Shown: positions 8,934 through 17,635 of the stretch, piece after piece | How the letters are laid out: the number at the start of each line of letters is the position of its first letter | Numbering within the stretch: the first letter of the stretch is position 1 | Origin: CAYMFD01 sp964389475 | GTDB taxonomy: Bacteria > Bacteroidota > Bacteroidia > Chitinophagales > Saprospiraceae | Length of the DNA: 28,713 nucleotides | Direction: 5' to 3' | NCBI GenBank assembly: GCA_964389475.1 | Contig: CAYMFD010000038.1 | Span: forward strand, 1 to 28,713 | Position numbers and translations under genes: made by a program | Notes under the pieces: generated by a model | Databases searched by the model: none | Seen by the model: the letters and a program-made list of their open reading frames with translations, nothing else | Told to the model about the DNA's origin: nothing

Positions 8934-9740
8934 CTAGCTAACTGTTTCGGGCAAAATCATTAGCGGCACTTGTATCTGTGCTAACTCCGCCGAAGTGGTG
9001 TCTTGCACGAATAACTTCTGTACAAAGCTTCGTTGTCGTCTTATCATCGCCAGTAGTGATACGTCTGTCTCCTTTGCTAGACGTTTTAGCGTCACTACCG
9101 GGTCTTGGCCCTCTCGTATCTCGACCGTCCCTAGATTACTCTCAATCTTATCTAGGATGCTTTGGTTTTTAAACCCATCTTTTTCTGTATCCACATGGAC
9201 TACATTAATCAACTGACCTGTAGCAGCCACCATATTGACAAGAGGGTCTAGGATATCTAGGTTGTCTATGTCCTTGTCGTCTAGAGCTAGTAGGACGTTG
9301 CCATTAAAGTGGCTGCCTACTGCCTCATCAGGTACCGCCACTACCGGTACGTCACTTGACTGGGTAACCTTACGAGTTACGCTGCCGAAAAGTAATGTCC
9401 GTAGGCTATTACTACCTTGCGTACCCATGACCACGACCTGCATATCGTGCTTTTTGGCATAGGAGGTGATAACGGTTGCAGCATCTCCGGCAATAGCAAC
9501 CTGCTTGATACTTGCACCTGTCTTTATCTTGGCATGGAAAGACTCTAAGGCTGCAGCAAGATCCTCTTTGGTGTTTTTCTCTACCACCTCATTTATATTG
9601 ATCATGCTACCAGCGACACGCTTGACCGTATAGGTGATGAGTACGTGTAACTCTCCATCTAGGGCATTGTGCATTTCGATAGCGTAGTCTAGGGCTAGCA
9701 GTGAGTGCTTGCTCAAGTCTATAGGGCATAGTATTTTCAT
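8934..9740 (-). CDS. Tandem universal stress protein (UspA family), first domain with ATP motif
   Basis: A two-domain Usp of 268 residues. The first domain (1-140) begins MKILCPIDLS and holds the ATP-binding signature G-x2-G-x9-G-S (G106, G109, G119-S120), so nucleotide binding is likely. The second domain (about 146-266) begins NVLLALDD but replaces the glycine motif by a charged segment (MIRRQRSFVQKLF) and is probably a non-binding structural half. Usp proteins act in the cytoplasm in starvation, oxygen or redox stress; the exact role is not readable from sequence. The start ATG is at 9738-9740. It lies 39 bp after the second Usp gene and 25 bp before the mtfA-like gene. Confidence 0.9.
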   Translation of the reverse strand: MKILCPIDLSKHSLLALDYAIEMHNALDGELHVLITYTVKRVAGSMININEVVEKNTKEDLAAALESFHAKIKTGASIKQVAIAGDAATVITSYAKKHDMQVVVMGTQGSNSLRTLLFGSVTRKVTQSSDVPVVAVPDEAVGSHFNGNVLLALDDKDIDNLDILDPLVNMVAATGQLINVVHVDTEKDGFKNQSILDKIESNLGTVEIREGQDPVVTLKRLAKETDVSLLAMIRRQRSFVQKLFVQDTTSAELAQIQVPLMILPETVS

Positions 9741-9779
9741 AGTATATGGTTTAAACGTAAGTGTTTTAAAGGCAATTGG

Positions 9780-10607
9780 TTAAGCAATGAGGACAGGTAG
9801 TTTCACGCCTTGAGCGATAGAGACACTCAGCGTACTACCGAAGAGATTTTTGAATATCCCATCTTCTTTACGATGGATCACGAGCATATCAGCTTTTTCG
9901 ATTTGACAGTAGTCCTTAATCTGTTTTGCTACGTCAGAGCCTTCTTTTTGCTCTATTTCAAAGCCAAACGCTACTTCCTCATCGATAATGAGTTCGGCAA
10001 GAATATCACCTACCTGTTCGTTGATGTTATCCTGGCCACTATGGTTGTCGATGTGTACGAATTTTGTGTGAGCTCCGATATGCTTATTGATTTTACAATA
10101 TGCCTCAAGAGCATCTTCTAGGTCGCCCTTATCATCGAATGCGAATACAGCTTGTTGAGGCAGTCGTACAGGGGTGTCAGCATGGATCACAAGGACGGGG
10201 CAGTCTGCTCGTCTTATCGCAAGAGCAGAAGAACTACCAAGCAGGCGATCTAAGAACCCGTACTTGTCTCGACTACCCATGACAATCAGATCATAGTCTT
10301 TGTCATCAGCGTAGTCTACGATCGAAAAGCCTGGTATGCCCCATCTCACCACGTGATGTGCAGCCACCTTTGGCAATTCGATGTTTCGCTCCTCTGCATA
10401 TGTAGTTGCAAAGAACTTTAATCGAGCATATGCCTGACTCTCCATCGTCTGCAATGGTTCGAAACTAAGCGTATCGCCTGTGTTAAAACTACCAGCAATG
10501 ACGTGAAGTAGCGTGATACTTGCACCCAGCTTCTCGGCCAACATACTGGCGTATTGGTAAGCTGTAAATGACGCATTGTTAAAGTCAGTGGGAACGAGAA
10601 TTTTCAT
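9780..10607 (-). CDS. Tandem universal stress protein (UspA family), degenerate ATP motif
   Basis: Two Usp domains in 275 residues. I chose the ATG at 10605-10607, giving MKILVPTDFN as in its neighbour; the frame could begin nine bases earlier at a TTG. The first-domain signature GSRDKYGFLDRLLGSSS keeps the first Gly and the final G-S but has lost the second Gly, and the second domain has HRKEDGIFKNLFGST. ATP binding is therefore less certain than in the neighbouring Usp. The two proteins appear to be divergent copies of one tandem architecture. The gene lies 37 bp downstream of the CBS gene and 39 bp upstream of the other Usp gene. Confidence 0.9.
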   Translation of the reverse strand: MKILVPTDFNNASFTAYQYASMLAEKLGASITLLHVIAGSFNTGDTLSFEPLQTMESQAYARLKFFATTYAEERNIELPKVAAHHVVRWGIPGFSIVDYADDKDYDLIVMGSRDKYGFLDRLLGSSSALAIRRADCPVLVIHADTPVRLPQQAVFAFDDKGDLEDALEAYCKINKHIGAHTKFVHIDNHSGQDNINEQVGDILAELIIDEEVAFGFEIEQKEGSDVAKQIKDYCQIEKADMLVIHRKEDGIFKNLFGSTLSVSIAQGVKLPVLIA

Positions 10608-10644
10608 AGTGGTCAATTAGTGTTTGGTATTGAGGATAACTGTA

Positions 10645-11067
10645 CTACAGTAGGTCATTTAATAACTTAAGCATATCACGACTCGTGACGATACCTACCA
10701 GCTGCCCATCATCATCCAGCACGGGTAGTGCATTGATACGATGTGTAAGCATCAGGCTCACAGCAGACTGTACACTAGCCGTTACCTCGATCGTGATAGG
10801 ATTGGGAGTCATAATTGCATCTACAGTGCATAGCTCTAGCTTTTTGGCCTGTATAAATTCATCAAAGCTGTTGGTTGCGACACTTTCCAAAAACAAGAGG
10901 TCACCCAAGCTAATGATCCCACGGAGTTGCCCCATCACCTGGATAGGAATGTGATGAATCTTATAGCTATCAAATACATCTTTGGCCCTTGAAAGGCGAT
11001 CCTTGGGATGTAGTGTGATAAGTCGTGAGCTCATCACTTTTCTAAGAGGTATTTCTGTAGTCGTCAT
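10645..11067 (-). CDS. CBS-domain pair protein
   Basis: A 140-residue stand-alone CBS pair: CBS1 about 8-60 (VMSSRLITLHPKDRLSRAKD...IPIQVMGQLRGIISLGDLL) and CBS2 about 82-138 (IMTPNPITIEVTASVQSAV...ALPVLDDDGQLVGIVTSRDML). Such pairs (Bateman modules) sense adenine nucleotides; the ligand here is unknown. I place the start at the ATG at 11065-11067. The frame stays open to a TTG at 11121, but that extension has no CBS similarity and would contain the putative promoter. As first gene of the CBS-Usp-Usp-MtfA set it may sense energy charge for the group, which is inference. Palindromes at 11128-11190 lie just upstream. Confidence 0.9.
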   Translation of the reverse strand: MTTTEIPLRKVMSSRLITLHPKDRLSRAKDVFDSYKIHHIPIQVMGQLRGIISLGDLLFLESVATNSFDEFIQAKKLELCTVDAIMTPNPITIEVTASVQSAVSLMLTHRINALPVLDDDGQLVGIVTSRDMLKLLNDLL

Positions 11068-11084
11068 GATATACTGTTTAATTA

Positions 11085-11118
11085 CAATACTAATATCAAG
11101 CCTTACAGCCCTCGCAAT
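11085..11118 (-). promoter_or_regulatory. Putative promoter of the CBS-Usp-Usp-MtfA operon
   Basis: On the minus strand ATTG (11115-11118) is followed after 22 nt by TAGTATTG (11085-11092), one mismatch from TAnnTTTG. A start near 11078 would leave an 11-nt leader before the ATG at 11067 and place the 11128-11144 palindrome about 58-60 bp upstream, where class I CRP/FNR-type activators bind. Confidence 0.4.
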
Positions 11119-11127
11119 CAATGATGT

Positions 11128-11190
11128 ATGTCACTTAGTGACATGATAATTGTCACCATGATGCAGTTGTCAATTATCTTGTTAATGACA
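11128..11190. promoter_or_regulatory. Cluster of TGTCA/TGACA palindromes (putative CRP/FNR-type operator)
   Basis: ATGTCAC-TTA-GTGACAT (11128-11144) is a perfect 7-3-7 palindrome. Its right arm also pairs with TGTCAC at 11151-11156 (GTGACA-N7-TGTCAC). Further half-sites TGTCA (11168-11172) and TGACA (11186-11190) give five copies in about 62 bp, and ATAATTG (11146-11152) / CAATTAT (11171-11177) adds another inverted pair. The cluster lies between the divergent CBS and PK-like genes and could control both. The regulator is not in the window. Confidence 0.55.
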
Positions 11191-11212
11191 GCCGCTTTGG
11201 AAGTAATAAGCG

Positions 11213-11220
11213 TAATTTTG
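11213..11220 (+). promoter_or_regulatory. -7 box TAATTTTG before the PK-like gene
   Basis: Exact match to TAnnTTTG. A start near 11227 would give a leader of about 40 nt. No TTG lies 17-23 nt upstream, so the promoter may need an activator bound at the palindrome cluster. Confidence 0.4.
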
Positions 11221-11266
11221 ATGATGAGACCTTAACCTTTCGCCACAGCCTACCTGTTCAGTATTT

Positions 11267-12787
11267 ATGGATATCACTTATGTAGCCAAAGAGCTCGACT
11301 TACTATATCGAGACCTCATCAATGCTCAGTTTAAGAATCGTCAGATAGCAGAAAGTCTACCAGAAGAGTATCGAAGGAGTGGCGTTAACTTGCTTCACTA
11401 CTTGACGATGCGTAGTCGAGACTTACGCAAGGTTCACGACTTCTTGTCAGATATCGGCATGTCAGGTCTACGTAATAGCGAGGGGTATGTATTGCGTAAT
11501 ATCACGGATGTACTGCGACTGTTATATCGAGAGATAGACCAGCCCTGGCAACCATACGCAGACATAGCCGCAATTACCTACAAGCAAGGCAAGAAACTAC
11601 TCAAGCAGCACAACCACTCCTTGCTAGGCAAGGGGCAGGCAACCGTGAAGACCAATGTGATGATAGAGGCACGACGCAAGCGGTTATCAGAACTACCGGA
11701 GGTAATTAAAGAACTTAAACCAGCCATCGTACACTTTGACCTGATGCTGTGTGGCTATGATCGTAGCCTAGCAGCGATCCAGCATATCAAGACCTCTATC
11801 AGTAAGTCCAAGCGACCGACAATCATCTGCTCTATGCAGGGTCGTAGGGTCGTGCTGGATACTAGGTTGCTCTACAACGAGCAGGGTAACAAGCAGAAGC
11901 GGCGCCTACGACTACAGGTCGGTGACCACCTTATCATAGATAACACAGCACGCTATGGTAGTGCCCCTGCTTATGGAGAGCAAGGACAACTGCTATCGCC
12001 AGCCATTGCACCTACGCTACTACGAGACACTCCACTACTCGTCTCGCCAGGTGACCTCGTACTACTAGATGGTGACAAGATCGAGACTAGAGTCATCGAG
12101 GCAACCGACCAGTCAATGACCGTCATCGTAACCAAGTGCCAGCTGGCGACTGCCGTGACTCTCAGTCGCTATGCGGAGGTGTGGCTACCCCAAAATAGAG
12201 GCCCCTTACTATCACCCGCCGATGTACGTAATATAGGAGCTGTCCTAGTTGAGGCAGACGCATTATGTATAGGTGGACTCGATAAGCCTGATCGAATAAA
12301 CGATCTGGCAGGACAACTAGGGTCCTACAGTGATCAACTCCGTAAACTCATTATGCGCATCGACCACCCTGATGTAGTACGACAACTACCGCTGACTATG
12401 CTCAAGGCTATGCGAAAGTACCAGATAGGCATCTGGCTAGACGGTAATCGCCTATACAGTGAGATAGGTCCTGCTAGACTGCCTGAGTTACAAGATCAGA
12501 TAGCGTGGATAGCCGAAGCTGCTCATGTGCCTATGCTTTACGGCATGCCGCTACTGACTACGATGTCAGGTCAGCGTAGACCGTCAAGGTCAGAACTCAT
12601 CGAAGTGATAGACGCCACCAGAGCCGAGGTAGTATCACTATCACATACTAAGTGGCTACATCTTAAGTATGCGGTGCTGATAGATATCCTGAGCCGTACA
12701 GAGAAACATTATAGTAAGCGCAAGGCGCAGATGAGGGCCTTGACCATCGCCCAAGAAAACATTGCAGGGTTAGATGCCTTGCTATAA
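11267..12787 (+). CDS. Pyruvate-kinase-like protein, probable pseudoenzyme
   Basis: The 506-residue protein has an N-terminal helical domain (about 1-120) with NLLHYLTMRSRDLRKVHDFL, as in PK-like proteins with an extra N-domain, followed by a divergent PK barrel. Recognisable PK landmarks are LVSPGDLVLLDGDKIE (258-273), a B-domain-like segment, and EIGPARLPELQDQIAWIAEAAHVPMLY (399-425) with PSRSELIEVIDATRAEVVSL (439-458), which follow the PK end-of-barrel order. The catalytic parts are altered: the KIE triad position reads RID (364-366), the metal-ligand GDL position reads NRL (394-396), and the substrate loops near 154-162 and 188-198 lack the usual GTK and PKIR motifs. PEP-to-pyruvate activity is therefore doubtful; a regulatory or ligand-sensing role is inference. 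It diverges from the Usp/CBS operon and ends 4 bp from the convergent next gene. Confidence 0.8.
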   Translation: MDITYVAKELDLLYRDLINAQFKNRQIAESLPEEYRRSGVNLLHYLTMRSRDLRKVHDFLSDIGMSGLRNSEGYVLRNITDVLRLLYREIDQPWQPYADIAAITYKQGKKLLKQHNHSLLGKGQATVKTNVMIEARRKRLSELPEVIKELKPAIVHFDLMLCGYDRSLAAIQHIKTSISKSKRPTIICSMQGRRVVLDTRLLYNEQGNKQKRRLRLQVGDHLIIDNTARYGSAPAYGEQGQLLSPAIAPTLLRDTPLLVSPGDLVLLDGDKIETRVIEATDQSMTVIVTKCQLATAVTLSRYAEVWLPQNRGPLLSPADVRNIGAVLVEADALCIGGLDKPDRINDLAGQLGSYSDQLRKLIMRIDHPDVVRQLPLTMLKAMRKYQIGIWLDGNRLYSEIGPARLPELQDQIAWIAEAAHVPMLYGMPLLTTMSGQRRPSRSELIEVIDATRAEVVSLSHTKWLHLKYAVLIDILSRTEKHYSKRKAQMRALTIAQENIAGLDALL

Positions 12788-12791
12788 ATCA

Positions 12792-14891
12792 TCAGAATAC
12801 ATAGCGAACTTGAGCCTTGACCTCTGTAAATCGGTTGCCCTTTATCAATTGGTTACCACCAGAAAAGCTCAAGTCTTCTCGCCGCTGTACGTCACCGGCC
12901 TGACTCAAGATGGTCTGCGCCAGTCTAAACTCTACCGTCAAGGGGCGAGCTAGGCGATATCGTGCATTTATATAGTATCGCTGTCCCGTGTCTTGGAAGA
13001 AAGGTATTCTAAACTCGTAAAGGATATCATTCTCGTAGGCGTAAATCCTGCTGTCAAAGGAGTTGATATCAAAGATCGCATAGCGAGCTGAAAAACTCCA
13101 AGGCGACTGTATCGGCTTGTAGATCAGATCTTGATATATCAGGTAGCCACTGGATGACTGCCCTCTATCCGCCCACGACCACTCGGCTCTATTGCGCAGC
13201 TCTACGGCCTTGGTAAGTTTGGTACTTATATTGATACGAAAGCGTCGCAGCGTGATGGTCTCTACCGGATCGATCACTGCATCGCTACTGCCATTGATAC
13301 CCTTGCGTTCCCAGCGGTACTGCACGTAGGCGTTAAACTTACGCTTGACGTAGTAGTCGACTCGCAGTAGGTAATCCCGTCCGGTACTCGGCGCATCGAT
13401 TCTAAATCGGGCCCAGGGAAACTGGTAAAAGTCAGCATAGGCAGACACTGTCCAGCGGCTAGCAGGCCGGACGATCGTACCGACGTAAAGCCCTCGCTCA
13501 TTGACGGGACGTACACTCTCGCCAAAGCTATTGGGAAAAAGAACGTGATAGTTACGTCCATAGTCACGGTACGCCAGAGAGAGGTCGACTCTGCGGTCTA
13601 GGGTAGCTAGGAGGCCATGCATCATCGAGGTGGCTCCATTATCGCTCATGGCTACCTCCCCGAAGAAATTGAAGTTGCGATTGCGATAGGAGTAGTCTAC
13701 GGAGGCATTGCTCAGTGTAGTGCCAGCGAAGTCAAATTTGTTGAACAAGGTAGCATTGCGCTGCAGTGGTCTGCTAAACTCCGTGTATAGATAGTTAAGG
13801 CCGATCTTCAAGTTCCTCGTAGCCTGCAAGTTGATTGCTGCGCCAGTATTGATCTGAGTCGTCGTATTCTTTCTGGCGATTTCTGATGCTGTACGATGCA
13901 AGCCATCTACCGCTAATGAAGTGAAGACGTCTTGCTCTGTAACAGCGACCGTATCGAGTCGACCATCGATAGCCTTGTACGACACGAATGGTGTGATCTG
14001 TACCTTATCACCGAACTGTAACGTGACGGCGCCACCTCTGAAGAAGTTAAACTCGTTGACAGAACTGTAGGGCCGTATCGTCCGGCCACCTTTTTTGAGG
14101 TTCATTACCAAACTACTCTTACCCGTACCGAAGCCATTGTGCAAAACTAATCCTTGACCCATAGAAATCGTGTAATCGCCTAGTGCTACAGCCTTGACCC
14201 GATTGCCTAAATCCTCTGCATAGGCAAAAGCCGACCAGAAGTCAAAGCCCTGTCTGGCGTTGACTCCTCGAAAAAAGCTCTCACCCGCATCTTTCTCCGC
14301 TGTAAAACCAAAGGATAGCTGTCGTCCAGCGCTAAACCGATAGCGTGTGTATAGGTAGTTGGGGTCACCAGCATAGGCCGCTGGCGTCGCTTGGCCCGTT
14401 TCGGGATCTACGCCAGTCTCAAATCCTCGCCGATCCTCAAGGGTACGTCGCCACTTAAGGAATAGGGTAGACTGTCCCGCCCTCAAGCGATCACGGAGCT
14501 GTGTACGGACAGATCCTTGATTGCCCCCCACAGTTACAAAAGGTCGTAGCGTACGTACCGACAATAGGTCAAAACCATTGATACTCTGTAACTCATTAAA
14601 GTCTATAAAGGCCCCAGTAGAGGAGCGATGGTAGAGTATGCCATTGACCTGTATATCAGAAAGTATCTGTAGGTCGCGTAGCTCTTGCTCCGTCGCCTCG
14701 TTGAGATCGAGAGGCTGCTCCTGATAGGTGACCAGGTTATCAAAGAGGGTGTTGAAATCAAAGTCCTCACCGAGCTCATTATTCTCAATGTACTCCTCGA
14801 TGAGTCGGACTAGCCCGCCATCTAAGGAATCGAGCTGGGCAGATAGACCGCCACTTATCAGTACGAATAGTGTAATTAGAAAACCCCTCAC
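12792..14891 (-). CDS. Helix-hairpin-helix protein with outer-membrane beta-barrel-like C-terminal part
   Basis: The 699-residue product has a signal peptide (MRGFLITLFVLISGGLSA) and a ComEA-like helix-hairpin-helix region at about 60-118 (LDLNEATEQEL...ILYHRSSTGAFIDFNELQSINGF). The rest is long and rich in alternating aromatic/polar strands (for example FSFGFTAEK-like turns and paired Tyr/Arg strands), ending ...VRYVF; a terminal aromatic residue is typical of outer-membrane barrels. I infer an outer-membrane or periplasm-facing protein of unknown function. Periplasmic HhH domains can bind DNA in competence, but no other competence gene is present. It starts 20 bp after the stop of the VCBS/UnbV gene, so the two are probably co-transcribed. 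Confidence 0.8.
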   Translation of the reverse strand: MRGFLITLFVLISGGLSAQLDSLDGGLVRLIEEYIENNELGEDFDFNTLFDNLVTYQEQPLDLNEATEQELRDLQILSDIQVNGILYHRSSTGAFIDFNELQSINGFDLLSVRTLRPFVTVGGNQGSVRTQLRDRLRAGQSTLFLKWRRTLEDRRGFETGVDPETGQATPAAYAGDPNYLYTRYRFSAGRQLSFGFTAEKDAGESFFRGVNARQGFDFWSAFAYAEDLGNRVKAVALGDYTISMGQGLVLHNGFGTGKSSLVMNLKKGGRTIRPYSSVNEFNFFRGGAVTLQFGDKVQITPFVSYKAIDGRLDTVAVTEQDVFTSLAVDGLHRTASEIARKNTTTQINTGAAINLQATRNLKIGLNYLYTEFSRPLQRNATLFNKFDFAGTTLSNASVDYSYRNRNFNFFGEVAMSDNGATSMMHGLLATLDRRVDLSLAYRDYGRNYHVLFPNSFGESVRPVNERGLYVGTIVRPASRWTVSAYADFYQFPWARFRIDAPSTGRDYLLRVDYYVKRKFNAYVQYRWERKGINGSSDAVIDPVETITLRRFRINISTKLTKAVELRNRAEWSWADRGQSSSGYLIYQDLIYKPIQSPWSFSARYAIFDINSFDSRIYAYENDILYEFRIPFFQDTGQRYYINARYRLARPLTVEFRLAQTILSQAGDVQRREDLSFSGGNQLIKGNRFTEVKAQVRYVF

Positions 14892-14911
14892 CGCTCCAAG
14901 GTAGCGTTAAA

Positions 14912-17635
14912 CTATAGCTTGACGAAAAGGTGAGTACTTAACTTTTGAAAAGTACGTACGGAGAGACAATACGTGCCAGGCAATAAGTGACTGATATCAA
15001 GGGTATTACCAACCGCATCAACGGTATATATCCGCCCCATTAGGTCGGTAATAAGTAAGTCGTCGATAACATCATTCGTCTCTACTGTGATATGATCTGA
15101 AGATGGGTTAGGGTAGAGGACCACATCATCCGTCTCTGCCTTATCTATCACGGAAGTGACGATCCTCACATCAACAGACGCCGCCTCACTCTCGCAGATA
15201 GCTAGATCACGGTCATACTGCCAGTTATAGAAATAGTAATAATTAGCCGAGCCATTTAGCGTCGTATTAAGGACTAGTCCGTCAGAGACATAGGGAAAGT
15301 TCGCTCCGGCGTCCCTTGAGAATCGTGGACCCGCATGCCCTAGGCTAGCCTGATTAACTGCCGTGATGGTTCGTAGCACATACTCCCCCTCCTCTAGGTA
15401 GAAGTCGATGGACACCTCCTGACGTCCAGAATCGACCTGCACGTCACTTTCCCACAGTAAAATATCTGCCGTCTCTATGGCAAAACGCCTGACGCCTGCC
15501 TTATCGGTAAAGACATCTACACTACGCAACATGATCGGCTCCTCCACGGTAAATTTTATACCTGAGTTAAAGCCATCACTGGCGAAGGCCGTACTATAAT
15601 CTACAATACCGCCAGTATCAATCGTCCTGCCCTCTATGAGATGCGTACTTATCGAGAAGGTAGTATCGATAGTCACCGGTGTAGACTGGTAGGATGTGCC
15701 ACGATACCTTACAAGACCAAATGGATCTCTTATGACGAATGTATCAGAAGCTACTATAGGTATGGTGCCGGCTGGCTCTAGGAGGGTTATCAATGTATCA
15801 ACAGGTGCAACGGCGGTTATCTCTCTCACAGTTAAGACCCGATCGAGGGTATCACCGCACGTATTGCTAATACGAGCTGTTACAGTGGTAGCGTCCGAAA
15901 AAGATCTAGCACTGCCCACAAGTCCATCGCTCCACAGGACCGATCGTCCATTAGTGACCTCAGCGATGAGCGGACTACCATTACAGACACTACTGGCTGA
16001 TAGCTGCAAGTCATCCTCCGACAGTTGATCCGCTCGTACCCATATCGGCTCTAGTATCGACTCGCAACCGCTAGGGTCTGTCGCTGTGACCTGGTAGATC
16101 CCCAGACCGAGTGCAACAATATCTCCCACAGCGCCATGGGACCATCGGTAGTCGATGTAACCCGCAGGTGCGGTGTATGAGCGGGTATCTCCGTCGCAGA
16201 TTCTGAAAGTTTCTTGCACATTATCGAGGTACTGACCCACACATCCCTCGGGACTGATGAGGAGGTGCTGGCCGCTCTGTGCATCATATATGGTGGTAGA
16301 TGGCTTATCACCATGCCAGTCGATAATGATGCTGTCTACGGCTGTCCCTGCCCCTATACCGACTGTGATACTTGTAGAGAGGTGTATGCCGTAACTCTCG
16401 CCACTACGCGGCACGTGGACGGTAGCCTGTCCGTCGATGTACGTGGTGATACTAGTCTGCAAGCTGGTAGCAGATGGCGCCGATAGAGATAACCGCACCC
16501 AGTTATTGATAGTACTGTGGGGATTGCGGAGTATAATGTCGCTGCCGAGGTCGCCCTTATTTTTATATATATCTAGGTCACCATCATTGTCTATATCTCC
16601 ACATGTTAATGATAGGCCACTCTGATAGTCCGCCATGATGAGATCATCCACCTCAAACTGCAGATCGCCTTGGTTAAAAAGCACAAAGTCTAGCCCCTCG
16701 CCGCTTACGATCACGTCTAGTAGACCATCTAGGTCTATGTCAGCGATCACCGCTTGAAAGGCAAAATGTTCTGGCAGATCTACAAGGTCGATCACGTCAA
16801 ATCGATCGCCTTGGTTTACGAGGATTTGGTCTGGCGCATAGTGATTGGTCAGGTACATATCTTCGTCGCCATCATTATCGAGGTCACCTGCTGATACTGA
16901 CCAGGACTGATAGCCGATCGCTATACCGTAGTCATCCGCGGCCTCCGTGAATGTGCCATTATCATTAATGTATAGAGCATTGATACGACGTGGGTCAGCA
17001 GGATCCGTGACACCTGCTCTACACTTGGCTATATAGAGGTCCATGTCGCCGTCACTATCTACGTCTAGCCATATCGAGCTATAGTTACCGCTGTTATCCG
17101 ACGGCACAGCTGTAGACATTTCGATCAGGTCCCACTCCTCCAGCACACCTTCGACATTGCGATAGAGTGTCGATGGACCTACATCATTACACACCATGAG
17201 GTCGACCCATCCATCAGCGTCTATATCTAGGGCATTAGCTCCCTGCGCAAAAATGGTGGTGAAGCCTATCGTCTCAACGGTGTAAGTACCGTCCACCTGC
17301 TGAGTATAAAGTCTAGGCACGAAGGTTTCGCCAGCAATCGCAAAGTCTTTAAGATCGTCATTATTAAAGTCAGCCACTACAACAGAAAAGATAAATAGCG
17401 ATGAAGAAAAACCACCTATCTCTCGCTCTACATAGGTGTGATCCGGCATCTGCTCTAGCAAGATGATATCACCATTGCGGGTAAATGTGATGACGTCCTC
17501 CAGTAGGTCGCCATTCATATCTTCGATCGCCACTGCTATCTCAGAGGTAACCTGCTCGGGCGGCATCATGGTAGACCATTGGCCAGATAATTGACCATAG
17601 AATAGAGTAGCAAGCAAGAGGACAAAGTATCGCAT
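14912..17635 (-). CDS. VCBS/FG-GAP and UnbV-like secreted protein with T9SS sorting domain
   Basis: I start at the ATG at 17633-17635, giving a clear signal peptide (MRYFVLLLATLFYGQLSGQ) and 907 residues; the frame stays open for 30 more codons upstream without signal character. Seven Asp-rich calcium-binding-type motifs (DMNGD, DFNNDD, DIDADG, DVDSDG, DLDNDG, DIDLDG, DIDNDG) at about 39-360 mark a VCBS/FG-GAP beta-propeller. An ASPIC/UnbV-like domain follows (about 377-460, NNWVRLSLSA...VGIGAGTAVDSIIIDW), then Ig/PKD-like segments. The last ~70 residues (VVLYPNPSSDHITVE...LPGTYCLSV) are a type A T9SS sorting domain. The protein is likely exported by T9SS and held at the surface or released. 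Its ligand is unknown. The HhH/barrel gene follows 20 bp downstream. Confidence 0.9.
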   Translation of the reverse strand: MRYFVLLLATLFYGQLSGQWSTMMPPEQVTSEIAVAIEDMNGDLLEDVITFTRNGDIILLEQMPDHTYVEREIGGFSSSLFIFSVVVADFNNDDLKDFAIAGETFVPRLYTQQVDGTYTVETIGFTTIFAQGANALDIDADGWVDLMVCNDVGPSTLYRNVEGVLEEWDLIEMSTAVPSDNSGNYSSIWLDVDSDGDMDLYIAKCRAGVTDPADPRRINALYINDNGTFTEAADDYGIAIGYQSWSVSAGDLDNDGDEDMYLTNHYAPDQILVNQGDRFDVIDLVDLPEHFAFQAVIADIDLDGLLDVIVSGEGLDFVLFNQGDLQFEVDDLIMADYQSGLSLTCGDIDNDGDLDIYKNKGDLGSDIILRNPHSTINNWVRLSLSAPSATSLQTSITTYIDGQATVHVPRSGESYGIHLSTSITVGIGAGTAVDSIIIDWHGDKPSTTIYDAQSGQHLLISPEGCVGQYLDNVQETFRICDGDTRSYTAPAGYIDYRWSHGAVGDIVALGLGIYQVTATDPSGCESILEPIWVRADQLSEDDLQLSASSVCNGSPLIAEVTNGRSVLWSDGLVGSARSFSDATTVTARISNTCGDTLDRVLTVREITAVAPVDTLITLLEPAGTIPIVASDTFVIRDPFGLVRYRGTSYQSTPVTIDTTFSISTHLIEGRTIDTGGIVDYSTAFASDGFNSGIKFTVEEPIMLRSVDVFTDKAGVRRFAIETADILLWESDVQVDSGRQEVSIDFYLEEGEYVLRTITAVNQASLGHAGPRFSRDAGANFPYVSDGLVLNTTLNGSANYYYFYNWQYDRDLAICESEAASVDVRIVTSVIDKAETDDVVLYPNPSSDHITVETNDVIDDLLITDLMGRIYTVDAVGNTLDISHLLPGTYCLSVRTFQKLSTHLFVKL

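Noticed and set aside
9810..10121. 103-codon plus-strand open frame with a hydrophobic stretch
   Set aside because: Antisense to the second Usp gene; the apparent membrane segment comes from complement of Lys/Glu-rich codons.
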